Source: an uncultured bacterium
GTDB lineage: Bacteria > Bacillota > Clostridia > Oscillospirales > Ruminococcaceae
Assembly: GCA_905214345.1 (NCBI GenBank)
Contig: CAJMLV010000062.1
Coordinates: forward strand, 1 to 10,645
DNA: 10,645 bases
Direction of reading: 5' to 3'
The notes under the pieces were generated by a model. That model searched no databases, was not told where the DNA came from, and saw nothing but the letters and a program-made list of their open reading frames with translations. The position numbers were made by a program, and so were the translations under genes. Below, in pieces: positions 1-6,321 of the stretch; positions within the stretch are counted from its first letter, which is position 1; each line of letters opens with the position of its first letter.

Positions 1-27
1 CTTTTGCTCCTATCTTTGCTGAAAATC

Positions 28-67
28 CGGGTTGAAAGCTACAACTTTCAGCCCGAATCTCTTTTTG
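28..67 (+). terminator. Rho-independent-terminator-like hairpin
   Basis: An 11-bp stem pairs 28-38 with 45-55 (one G-T wobble) around a 6-base loop, and a T-rich stretch including five T's follows at 63-67. This fits a rho-independent terminator for a gene lying left of the window. The T-run starts several bases after the stem, so termination may be weak, and the stem could also be part of a mobile-element end. No coding region is evident around it. Confidence 0.5.
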
Positions 68-238
68 TCAACAGGTCCCTTATTTTACCTTGTCCTTTGT
101 GCCCGCATATTTCCCGGCATTGCCTGGAGATTTTATTGCGCCCCATCGAATAATGCCGGATAACGTCTGCGTCGAAAAAACTGTTCTTCCCACATGGTCG
201 TGTTCAAAATTTTACCCGCCAATGACAAGATTGTTACC
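68..238. other. Intergenic region without recognised gene
   Basis: This AT-richer stretch between the hairpin and the permease promoter contains only one short open frame (90-275) with no recognisable protein features and no ribosome binding site. An 8-bp inverted repeat (CCGGCATT at 114-121, AATGCCGG at 152-159) is separated by 30 bases. It could be a weak stem or a binding site, but nothing else supports a function. Confidence 0.4.
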
Positions 239-267
239 TTGCAGCCGCGCACTGTGCTCGGTATACT
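239..267 (+). promoter_or_regulatory. Sigma-A-type promoter of the TauE/SafE gene
   Basis: A -35-like TTGCAG (239-244) and a -10-like TATACT (262-267) are separated by exactly 17 bases. Transcription would begin near 274, giving a leader of about 27 bases before the GTG at 301. An AGGGG ribosome binding site sits at 288-292. The spacing and position are right, but the -35 matches the consensus at only four of six bases. Confidence 0.5.
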
Positions 268-300
268 GGTGCTGAGAATCCGGTCTTAGGGGCAAGTGCG

Positions 301-1020
301 GTGACGGAGCAGATCATTTTTCTGGGGCTGGTGGTGTTCGCCTCCCACATGGTGGAGGGCATCACCGGCTTCGGGTGCATGATTTTGGCGCTGCCCTTCG
401 CGGCGGGGCTGCTGGGCCTGCAGACGGCGGTGCCGGTGCTGGTGGTGCTTTCCACCTGCTTTGACCTGGTGCTGGTGCTGCGCGGGCGCAGTAGCCTGAA
501 CTGGCGGGTAATGCTGTTCATTACCGCGGTCACGGCGGTGTTTATACCGGCGGGCTTCTGGGGCCTGCGCACCCTGCCCGAAGAGCTACTCACAAGTTTG
601 CTGGGGGTGTTCATCCTGGTTGCGGCGTGCATCAATATGCTGCGGGGCGACAAGCCGCTCACCGGGATCGCCAACCGGGCCAGCGTTCTGTTCCTGCCAC
701 TGGCCGGGGTGGTGCAGGGAGCGTTCGGCGGCAGCGGGCCGATTATCGTGCTTTATTCCCGGGGCGTGCTGGCGGACAAAACCGCCTTCCGCTCCACCAT
801 GGCGGCAGTGTGGGAGTTGCTGAACCTGTTGAACTTGGTGCAGTACGGCGCGGGCGGAATGCTCACCTCCCGCGTGTGGGAACTTTCTGGTCTGATGCTG
901 CCCTTCATCGCCGTGGGCTATGCGGTGGGCGAACTGGCTCATCGGCGCATCAGCGCAAAACGTTTTGGAATGGTCCTCAATGTCATTCTGATCATCACCG
1001 GCATCAGCATGTTGGTCTGA
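301..1020 (+). CDS. TauE/SafE-family (DUF81) membrane permease
   Basis: This encodes a 239-residue integral membrane protein made almost entirely of hydrophobic helices, as expected for the TauE/SafE family. Members are putative exporters or importers of sulfite, sulfoacetate and other small organic anions. Two glycine-rich half-repeat signatures typical of the family are visible: GFGCMILALPF near residues 24-34 and GAFGGSGPIIVLY near residues 141-153. The length is at the short end for the family, which usually has about 240-270 residues and 7-8 helices. The GTG start at 301 is supported by AGGGG at 288-292 and by the first helix beginning directly after it. The gene appears monocistronic with its own promoter, because an insertion sequence follows. 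The substrate cannot be read from the sequence, and a link to the downstream sugar locus is not evident. Confidence 0.88.
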   Translation: MTEQIIFLGLVVFASHMVEGITGFGCMILALPFAAGLLGLQTAVPVLVVLSTCFDLVLVLRGRSSLNWRVMLFITAVTAVFIPAGFWGLRTLPEELLTSLLGVFILVAACINMLRGDKPLTGIANRASVLFLPLAGVVQGAFGGSGPIIVLYSRGVLADKTAFRSTMAAVWELLNLLNLVQYGAGGMLTSRVWELSGLMLPFIAVGYAVGELAHRRISAKRFGMVLNVILIITGISMLV

Positions 1021-1023
1021 AAC

Positions 1024-1048
1024 GACGGGGAGGTTTTAGTGTGAAAGT
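1024..1048 (+). repeat. Inverted copy of the transposase translation-start region
   Basis: These 25 bases match the reverse complement of 2379-2403 at 22 of 25 positions. The right copy carries the ribosome binding site and GTG start of the IS110 transposase, and the left copy has the same arrangement (GGAGG, TTTT, then GTGAAAGT). The similarity stops after the third codon. It could be a remnant of a second, opposite-facing IS110 copy, or convergence around a ribosome binding site. Confidence 0.5.
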
Positions 1049-1057
1049 AAGTACTGG

Positions 1058-1069
1058 TCCAGCACAGAT
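1058..1069 (+). repeat. Left copy of imperfect 12-base direct repeat at IS end
   Basis: TCCAGCACAGAT here matches TCCAGCACTGAT at 2515-2526 except for one base. The two copies bracket the transposase and its leader, in the same orientation. IS110 recombination leaves a shared core of only about two bases, so a longer match would reflect resemblance between target and element end, or chance. Confidence 0.35.
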
Positions 1070-1080
1070 AGGAAAAGGGC

Positions 1081-1115
1081 GCAGGAAAAAGCCCCTGCAA
1101 ACCACTCGTTTTGCA
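1081..1115. other. Overlapping hairpins in IS right-end tail
   Basis: Two mutually exclusive stems occur downstream of the transposase. GCAGG (1081-1085) pairs with CCTGC (1094-1098), and TGCAAA (1096-1101) pairs with TTTGCA (1110-1115). They could stop transcription between the convergent permease and transposase genes, or form part of the element's right-end structure. Neither has a clean T-tail on the plus strand. Confidence 0.3.
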
Positions 1116-1138
1116 AGGTCGAAGCATATCAAATAGAG

Positions 1139-2386
1139 CTAAGCAACAGTTAATCCTTGTTTTTCAAGAAAGCGAGACGCCTGCTTAATTGCTTTGGCGA
1201 GCTGCTGCTCTTTCAAATGTTCGGGCATATCGACTTTGAAGATATCAACTGGGTTCCACACTTCACCGGTGCATAACATCGAATAGATTGCCGTCAGGAT
1301 CATTCTGGCAATAGCGATGATCGCCCTCTTCTTGCCCCTGCGTTTGGCAATGCGTGAATACTTTAGAGCGTAGTAAGGGCTATTCTTGTCCTTCACCGCA
1401 GCGTGGGCGACTGGAACTAAAGCAGACTTGAGGTAGACACCGGCTCTGGAAATATGGACAGATTTCTTCTTTCCAGCCGATTGGTTGTTGCCGGGAGTCA
1501 ATCCAGCCCAGCAGCAAAGGCGTTTGGAGGAACCGAACTGGCTCATATCCGTGCCGATTTCAGAGATGATGGTGATTGCAGAACTGCGGTCAATCCCCGG
1601 AATGGTACAAAGAAGGTTGATTGCACCTTCGTGTTTTGCCACCATCTCATCGACACAGGCATCTACCTTGGCAATCAGCTTCTCAGCGAAATCGTAATGC
1701 TCACGGATGATTTTGATGCGAGCCTTCTGCTCGTCAGCCATGGAGAAACCTTCAATGGACTCCAGCACTTGCGCAGCTTTCTTTTTAAGGGAGCGCTGTA
1801 ACAGGGAAACACAATGGTCAGGGTCAAAGGATTCATCGGATGTGAGGTAATCCGCAATGGCGGTTGCGGATTTGCCAAACATATCGGACACAACGGAATC
1901 CAATGCCACATTGCAGACGGTAAAGGCATTCTGGAAGCGGTTCTTCTCGCTGCTTTTCATAGAAACCAGTTTATAGCGGTAGCGGGTAAACTCACGCAGA
2001 ATGCGGATATCCAGATCTGGGATGAAGCTGCTCTTTACAAGGCCAATACGAAACAGATCACCAATCCATTTGGAGTCTTTCGTGTCATCCTTGTTTCCCT
2101 TTACAGCCTTTACCCATTTGGGATTGGCAATAACGACCCGGATACCACGCTTTTCAAGGATGTTGAATACAGGAACCCAATACTTTCCGGTGGATTCCAT
2201 GCAGACATCCAGACAGTCGTGCTCCAGAAGCCAGTTGGCAAAACGGTTCAAATCTGAATTGAAAGTGCTAAATCGCTTTTTCCGATAGTTGGGCTGCAAA
2301 CTGCCTGCGGGCGTGGTGATGATGGTAGCGACCACGAATGTTTTGTGAACATCTACACCGCAGCAGGTTGGGAATACGACTTTCAC
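1139..2386 (-). CDS. IS110-family transposase (DEDD/Ser recombinase)
   Basis: This encodes a 415-residue recombinase that excises and inserts the element via a circular intermediate. The N-terminal RuvC-like domain shows the expected acidic tetrad at D12 (in GVDVHK), E64 (in CMESTGKYW), and D102 and D105 (in the KDDTKD stretch). A coiled middle region follows. The C-terminal Transposase_20 domain begins near LLCTIPGID (about residue 259) and contains AGLTPGNNQSAGKKK, where S304 is the likely nucleophilic serine, followed by ISRAGVYL. All key residues are present, and the length is typical (about 320-450). The GTG start at 2386 is chosen because GAGGAGG lies 7 bases upstream (2394-2400, read on the minus strand). 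The frame is intact, so the element may still be active. In well-studied relatives (IS621) the enzyme works with a bridge RNA made from the leader. Confidence 0.95.
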   Translation of the reverse strand: MKVVFPTCCGVDVHKTFVVATIITTPAGSLQPNYRKKRFSTFNSDLNRFANWLLEHDCLDVCMESTGKYWVPVFNILEKRGIRVVIANPKWVKAVKGNKDDTKDSKWIGDLFRIGLVKSSFIPDLDIRILREFTRYRYKLVSMKSSEKNRFQNAFTVCNVALDSVVSDMFGKSATAIADYLTSDESFDPDHCVSLLQRSLKKKAAQVLESIEGFSMADEQKARIKIIREHYDFAEKLIAKVDACVDEMVAKHEGAINLLCTIPGIDRSSAITIISEIGTDMSQFGSSKRLCCWAGLTPGNNQSAGKKKSVHISRAGVYLKSALVPVAHAAVKDKNSPYYALKYSRIAKRRGKKRAIIAIARMILTAIYSMLCTGEVWNPVDIFKVDMPEHLKEQQLAKAIKQASRFLEKQGLTVA

Positions 2387-2393
2387 AACAAAA

Positions 2394-2400
2394 CCTCCTC
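2394..2400 (-). promoter_or_regulatory. Ribosome binding site fixing the transposase GTG start
   Basis: GAGGAGG on the minus strand is a near-perfect Shine-Dalgarno sequence seven bases before the GTG at 2386-2384. It decides in favour of this start, since no upstream in-frame start has comparable support. Confidence 0.75.
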
Positions 2401-2403
2401 GTC

Positions 2404-2526
2404 AAAAACGGTGGGGAGAATGCAGGGACTGAACCGCCAAGCAATTAACAGGTGTTAAAACAATCCTTAGTGTGCGGGTTCAAAACGCCACTTATTTGTG
2501 CTTGAAAAGGCGGTTCCAGCACTGAT
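2404..2526 (-). ncRNA. Candidate IS110 bridge (seek) RNA region
   Basis: The non-coding leader upstream of the transposase folds well. GAACCGCC (2431-2438) pairs perfectly with GGCGGTTC (2509-2516). Directly inside, AAGCA (2439-2443) pairs with TGCTT (2499-2503), leaving a 5-base bulge. The enclosed space holds two more hairpins: TTAAC/GTTAA (2445-2449 with 2454-2458) and a 7-bp stem with one bulge (2469-2476 with 2486-2492, 9-base loop). A closed multi-branch structure in this position matches where IS110-group elements encode the bridge RNA, which pairs with both target and donor DNA. The position and the intact transposase are the arguments. The transcript ends and the guide loops are not identified, and the fold was found by eye, not by energy calculation. 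Confidence 0.45.
2515..2526 (+). repeat. Right copy of imperfect 12-base direct repeat at IS end
   Basis: TCCAGCACTGAT matches 1058-1069 at 11 of 12 bases. It overlaps the outer foot of the leader stem and is my best estimate of the left-end (LE) border of the insertion sequence. Confidence 0.35.
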
Positions 2527-2687
2527 TAAAATACTGTTTTAAGCGCTGGATGCAGTCTACGACTCCTCCTACCGTGCGTTGTAGTGTGCATTCCCTCTCA
2601 TCAAAATTTTACAAGAAAGGCGGTCGTTTGTCTGCACTCTTTCATTCCTATTTGTGCGGACGCTTAGCGGCCGAATGGACGATTAAA
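2527..2687. other. Leader between the insertion sequence and GH31 gene
   Basis: This stretch is less GC-rich than the GH31 gene. The GH31 frame stays open upstream to an ATG at 2550, but the extra 46 codons look non-coding: they match nothing typical of GH31 N-termini and lack a ribosome binding site. Possible promoter elements are weak: TTGTAG (2579-2584) with CAAAAT (2602-2607) at 17-base spacing, or TTGAAA (2502-2507) inside the IS with TAAAAT (2527-2532) at 19-base spacing. I see no RNA gene here. Confidence 0.4.
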
Positions 2688-3485
2688 ATGAGCGATCGTG
2701 GGAATGAGATCCGGCAGGTGCCGGGCGGCGCGGAATTCACACAGCCCGGCAAGGGCGTGCTGCGGGTCGTGTTCACCCGAGAGGATATCCTGCATATCAA
2801 ATACTGCTTTTCGGAACAGGCCAGCGCGCACGCGTCCTATGCGGTGATCCGCTCGCCGGAGGAAAATGTCAATCCGGCCATGGCACGGGAGGCCGAGCGC
2901 TGCCCGCTGCCTGCGGTGGAACTGAGGCAGGAAGAAGGGGCGGTGCGCCTGTGCAGCGCCGCGCTGGAGGCTCAGGTGGAACTCGATCCGCTGGCGGTAC
3001 AGGTGAAGGACCGTCAGGGCTGCGCGCTGCACCGGGACGTGGCGGGGCGCAGCTACACCCGGGACGCCAACCTGCGCAGCACCCACTGCTTTGAGCTGGG
3101 GGATTACACTGCCTTTTATGGATTTGGCGAAAAGACCGGCCGGCTGAACAAGTACGGCCGGCGCATGCGGATGTACAGCTGCGACACTATGGGCTACAAC
3201 AGCGAGACCACCGACCCGCTGTACAAACACATCCCCTTCTTCATCAAAAAAGATGCCGGGCGCGGGCTGTGCTGCGGCGTGTTCTACGACTGCCCCCGCC
3301 AGGGCGTGATGGATATGGGCTGTGAGCGCAGCGGCTATTGGCCCCGCTACGGTCTGGTCAGCTTTGACGGCGGCGACCTGGATTACTATGTCATCGCGGG
3401 CCCGGAGATGAAGCAGGTGGTGCGGGGCTATACCTGGCTGACCGGCACCACCGCGCTGCCCACAGCGCTTCGCTGGGGTATATAG
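2688..3485 (+). pseudogene. GH31 alpha-glycosidase, N-terminal part (frame broken)
   Basis: This encodes the first 265 residues of a glycoside hydrolase family 31 enzyme. It comprises the N-terminal beta-sandwich (family-typical GVLRVVF and DILHIKY near the start, and YGFGEKTGRLNKYG near residue 144) up to the strand entering the catalytic barrel. The frame hits TAG at 3483 just after TALRWGI. GH31 enzymes continue at this point with a GY.QS.M-type sequence, and that continuation is found one frame over (GYIASTMYFTE, with M at 3494). One added G in the four-G run at 3475-3478 would join both parts into about 826 residues, normal for the family. I prefer ATG 2688 over ATG 2550 because the protein then begins as other GH31s do, but its ribosome binding site is poor. 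There is no signal peptide, so a cytoplasmic enzyme is expected. As read here, this part alone cannot be catalytic. Confidence 0.8.
3475..3485 (+). other. Frameshift point in the GH31 gene (four-G run, then TAG)
   Basis: The upstream frame reads Arg-Trp-Gly-Ile-stop across the run, while the -1 frame reads Gly-Tyr-Ile-Ala-Ser-Thr-Met and continues to 5167. A missing G in the run is the simplest explanation. It may be a true mutation or a homopolymer sequencing error. The site does not form a classical X XXY YYZ slippery heptamer, so programmed frameshifting is less likely. Confidence 0.8.
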
Positions 3486-3493
3486 CGTCCACC

Positions 3494-5167
3494 ATGTACT
3501 TCACCGAGTCGGAACGGGACAGCGACCGCCAGATCCTTCAGTTCGTGGAGAACTTGGAGCGCCACGGCCTGGGCTGCGACGGCTTCCACCTTTCCTCGGG
3601 CTACACCACCCAGCAGGGGAAACGCTGCGTGTTCTGCTGGAACAACGACCGCTTCCCCGACCCGGAAGCCTTCCTGCACCGCATGGAGGAACTGGGGGTG
3701 CCGATGAGCCCCAACATCAAGCCGGCCCTGCTCACCGAGCACCCGCTGTACGGCGAATTCCGGAACGGAAACGCTTTCTTCACCGACCCCGAAACAGGAC
3801 GTCCCAGCCTGGAACGCTATTGGGGAGGCTGGGCCTCTCTGGTGGATTTCACCAGCGAAGGCGGCCGCGCCTTGTGGAAAAAACACCTCACCCGCTCGTT
3901 GCTGGTAAAGGGCGCCCGCTCTTTGTGGGACGACAACAACGAGTATGAGATCTTCGACGAGCAGGCGATGTGCGCGGGCGACGGCACGCCCTGCCCCGCG
4001 GTGCAGCTCAAGCCGGTGTTCGCCAATCTGATGGCCCAAACGGGCATCGAGGCGCTGGGCGAGTTCGACCCGGAGGCCCGGCCCTATGTGCTCAGCCGTG
4101 CGGGCTACGCGGGCATCCAGCGCTATGCTCAGACCTGGGCAGGCGACAACTACACCAGCTGGAACGACCTGAAATACAACATTCCCGTGATGTTGGGCAT
4201 GGGGCTGAGCGGTGTGGCCAACCAGGGCTGTGACGTGGGCGGCTTCCAGGGCCCCGCGTCGGACGGCGAGCTGTTCGTGCGCTGGGTGGAGAACGGGATT
4301 TTCCAGCCGCGTTTCTGCATCCACAGCTGCAACACCGACAACACTGTTACCCGGCCGCTGAGCTATGGCAGCCTGACGAGCTATGTGCAGTCAGCGTTTC
4401 GCCTGCGATACGCCCTGGGGTTGTATCTGTATGCCTGTATGCGCCAGTGCAACCTGCTGGGCGTCCCGGTGATGCGCGCGCTGCCCTATGAGTTCGGCGA
4501 CGACCCGCAAGCCACGTCAGATTTCGATTTTATGTTTGGCCCGTGGCTGCTGGTGGCCAACGTGCTGGAACCGGGTGCAGTGGAGCGGACGGTGTATCTG
4601 CCCGCGGGCTGCGACTGGTACGACTGGCATACCCACCGCCGCTATGCCGGCGGGCAGACGGTGTGTGTGCCTGCGCCGATGGGGCGCATCCCGCTGTTCT
4701 ACCGCAGCGGCTGCATCCTTCCGCTGATTGCCCCGGCGCAGCACATGCAGCTCGGAAAGCTGCCCCTCATCCGCCTGCTGGTGGAGGAAAGCTGCGACAG
4801 CAGCTTCGTGCTGTACCAGGATGACGGGAAGACCAACCGCTGGCGCCTGGGTGACTATCTGGAGACCGCCGTTAGCACCCGCGTGGAGGCAGGCGCCACC
4901 AACCTGTGCTTCGCATGCAGCGGAAACTGGGATTGCGGTCCGCGCTCTTTTGAGATAGAATTAGTGCATGCCGACTGCGCGCCGCTGAACGTCCGGCTAA
5001 ACGGCCGTCCACTTCCGATGCTGCTGGAAGCCGACGCCTACGAGGCAGCGCAGGAGGGCTGGTATTTTGACCTTGAGACCCGCCATGCCTGCATTCGCGT
5101 CCAGGACCCCGGCACAGACTTCTGCCTGCGGGCGGATTATCAGATCAAGGACCTGGTGGCGATGTAA
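3494..5167 (+). CDS. GH31 alpha-glycosidase, catalytic and C-terminal part
   Basis: This frame of 557 codons encodes most of the catalytic (beta/alpha)8 barrel and the C-terminal beta domains of the GH31 enzyme begun at 2688. Numbered from the Met at 3494, the nucleophile motif (family W.D.NE) is WDDNNE at 145-150, with D147 the likely nucleophile. The acid/base aspartate is D218 in WAGDN, and GCDVGGF follows at 246-251. Catalytic residues are therefore present. The family retains the configuration when cleaving alpha-glucosides, alpha-xylosides, alpha-galactosides and others. The substrate cannot be decided here, although the neighbouring esterase suggests a plant hemicellulose fragment. The ATG at 3494 is an internal methionine of the family sequence without a ribosome binding site, so independent translation is doubtful. 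The stop at 5167 lies 44 bases before the esterase gene, suggesting one operon. Confidence 0.88.
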   Translation: MYFTESERDSDRQILQFVENLERHGLGCDGFHLSSGYTTQQGKRCVFCWNNDRFPDPEAFLHRMEELGVPMSPNIKPALLTEHPLYGEFRNGNAFFTDPETGRPSLERYWGGWASLVDFTSEGGRALWKKHLTRSLLVKGARSLWDDNNEYEIFDEQAMCAGDGTPCPAVQLKPVFANLMAQTGIEALGEFDPEARPYVLSRAGYAGIQRYAQTWAGDNYTSWNDLKYNIPVMLGMGLSGVANQGCDVGGFQGPASDGELFVRWVENGIFQPRFCIHSCNTDNTVTRPLSYGSLTSYVQSAFRLRYALGLYLYACMRQCNLLGVPVMRALPYEFGDDPQATSDFDFMFGPWLLVANVLEPGAVERTVYLPAGCDWYDWHTHRRYAGGQTVCVPAPMGRIPLFYRSGCILPLIAPAQHMQLGKLPLIRLLVEESCDSSFVLYQDDGKTNRWRLGDYLETAVSTRVEAGATNLCFACSGNWDCGPRSFEIELVHADCAPLNVRLNGRPLPMLLEADAYEAAQEGWYFDLETRHACIRVQDPGTDFCLRADYQIKDLVAM

Positions 5168-5211
5168 CGCCCCGCGGGCCTGCAGTCAACACAGAGAGGA
5201 GAACAAAAGCC

Positions 5212-6321
5212 ATGAGCGTATCAAACGAGTATTCGGTCCCGTTGGTCACCGGCGGCTGTGACGCCGCCGGGTGGCCCCGCCGCCGCCAGGAGATCCTGTC
5301 GCTGTTTTCTGACCATGTCTACGGGTGCACGCCGGACATTGAATTCGACCGGGTGGAAGACAGCGTGCTGGAAACGCTGGAACTGGCCTGCGGTACGCTG
5401 CGGGAGAGCCATATCATTTTCTTCGAGCGGGGTGGTTCAGCCTGCTGGCTGAGGTATGTGATCTACCTGCCCGCCGGCCGCCGGCAGGCAATGCCCTGTG
5501 TGGCGATGATCGAGCCCTTCGATACCAACCCCGAGGTGGCTCACTCGGCGGCCCTCGGTTATGAGCATCTGCCTTACCGGGAGATCAACGCCCTGGGGAT
5601 GGCCGCTGTGTGGATTGCGGTGGACGACCTGTGCCCGGACGACGCGGACCAGTGCGTCCGCCAGGGATTGCTGTGCTTTGCGCCCCGCACCGGGCCGGAA
5701 AGCTGGGGCGCGGTGGGCGTATGGGCCTGGGCCGCCAGCCGGGTGATCGACCGCCTGACAGCGGACGAGCGCTTCGACGCCGGACGCATCGCGCTGGCGG
5801 GCTGCTCCCGGGCAGGCAAGACCGCTTTGTGGTGTGCCGCCCAGGACGAGAGGGTGGCGCTGGTCATCTCCAATGTTTCCGGCTGCACCGGCGCGGCCAT
5901 GGCCCGGGGCAAGCAGGGAGAGCGAATCGCTGATATCACCCGACGCTTTCCTCACTGGACCTGCCCGCGCTATGCAGAGTATGCTGAACGGGAAGAGGAA
6001 CTGCCGGTGGACCAGCATCTGCTGCTGGCGCTGTGCGCCCCTCGGCCGCTGTATGTGTCCAGCGCCTCGGAGGACGACTGGGCCCATCCCGCCAAGGAGT
6101 TCGAGTCCTGCGTGCGGGCAGGGGAGGCCTACCGCCTGCTGGGGGCGCAGGGCCTGTGCTCCGAGACCTTCCCGCCCGTGGACACTCCGCTGACGGCGGG
6201 AACCATCGCCTACCATCTGCGCACCGGGGCCCACGGCTGCCGGCTGTATGACTGGCAGCAGTATCTGCCCTTCATCTGCCGCAGTTTCGGCCTGGACCAG
6301 CCCGCTGAGGAGCAGGCATGA
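5212..6321 (+). CDS. CE15-type glucuronoyl esterase (alpha/beta hydrolase)
   Basis: This 369-residue alpha/beta hydrolase resembles carbohydrate esterase family 15, which cleaves ester bonds between 4-O-methyl-glucuronic acid of xylan and lignin alcohols or methyl groups. The nucleophile motif GCSRAGK is at 197-203 (S199), the catalytic glutamate is probably E237 in GKQGE after the SGCTGAA stretch, and the histidine is H269 in VDQHLLLALCAPRPLYV. The conserved VWAWAASRVIDRL stretch (170-182) is also present. There is no signal peptide, unlike most characterised secreted CE15 enzymes, so it probably acts in the cytoplasm on imported oligosaccharides. The start has AGGAG at 5197-5201, ten bases upstream. 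The gene ends in an ATGA overlap with the sensor kinase, so the two should be co-transcribed and translationally coupled. Database names such as acetylxylan esterase or plain alpha/beta hydrolase are also possible, and the true ester substrate is unknown. Confidence 0.82.
   Translation: MSVSNEYSVPLVTGGCDAAGWPRRRQEILSLFSDHVYGCTPDIEFDRVEDSVLETLELACGTLRESHIIFFERGGSACWLRYVIYLPAGRRQAMPCVAMIEPFDTNPEVAHSAALGYEHLPYREINALGMAAVWIAVDDLCPDDADQCVRQGLLCFAPRTGPESWGAVGVWAWAASRVIDRLTADERFDAGRIALAGCSRAGKTALWCAAQDERVALVISNVSGCTGAAMARGKQGERIADITRRFPHWTCPRYAEYAEREEELPVDQHLLLALCAPRPLYVSSASEDDWAHPAKEFESCVRAGEAYRLLGAQGLCSETFPPVDTPLTAGTIAYHLRTGAHGCRLYDWQQYLPFICRSFGLDQPAEEQA

Larger units (their letters stand above)
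1041..1136 (+). other. Small basic ORF (31 codons) with strong ribosome binding site
   Basis: A GTG at 1041 is preceded by GGGGAGG (1027-1033) at 7-base spacing and opens a 31-codon frame ending at 1136, three bases before the transposase stop codon on the other strand. The predicted peptide starts VKVSTGPAQIGKGRRKKP and is very rich in Lys and Arg. It matches no family I recognise. The frame runs from host DNA into the probable end of the insertion sequence, so it may be a chimeric leftover of an interrupted gene rather than a real gene. Confidence 0.2.
1058..2526 (-). mobile_element. IS110-family insertion sequence (ends tentative)
   Basis: The element consists of one IS110-type transposase on the minus strand, a leader of about 140 bases upstream of it (right side), and a short tail downstream (left side). 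It is visibly less GC-rich than the neighbouring genes. IS110 elements lack ordinary terminal inverted repeats and do not make long target duplications, so the ends are hard to fix. I placed them at an imperfect direct repeat, TCCAGCACAGAT at 1058-1069 and TCCAGCACTGAT at 2515-2526 (11 of 12 identical). The resulting length of about 1.47 kb is normal for the family. The placement of the long non-coding leader 5' of the transposase suggests the IS110 group rather than the IS1111 group. The exact ends could lie some tens of bases away. Confidence 0.7.

Noticed and set aside
1814..2257. Plus-strand open frame of 147 codons opposite the transposase
   Set aside because: Antisense to a complete IS110 transposase with all catalytic residues; no supporting features.
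2550..2687. Upstream extension of the GH31 frame to ATG 2550
   Set aside because: The added residues resemble no GH31 N-terminus, base composition is unlike the gene, and no ribosome binding site precedes 2550.
3475..3485. Programmed -1 ribosomal frameshifting in the GH31 gene
   Set aside because: There is no classical slippery heptamer, and I see no clear downstream stimulatory structure. A lost base in a G-run is simpler, though not proven.
3428..4324. Minus-strand open frame of 298 codons inside the GH31 gene
   Set aside because: It is antisense to conserved catalytic motifs, has no ribosome binding site, and its composition is that of a shadow frame.
5437..6234. Minus-strand open frame of 265 codons opposite the esterase
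   Set aside because: A shadow of the CE15 gene with no recognisable domain or start signal.
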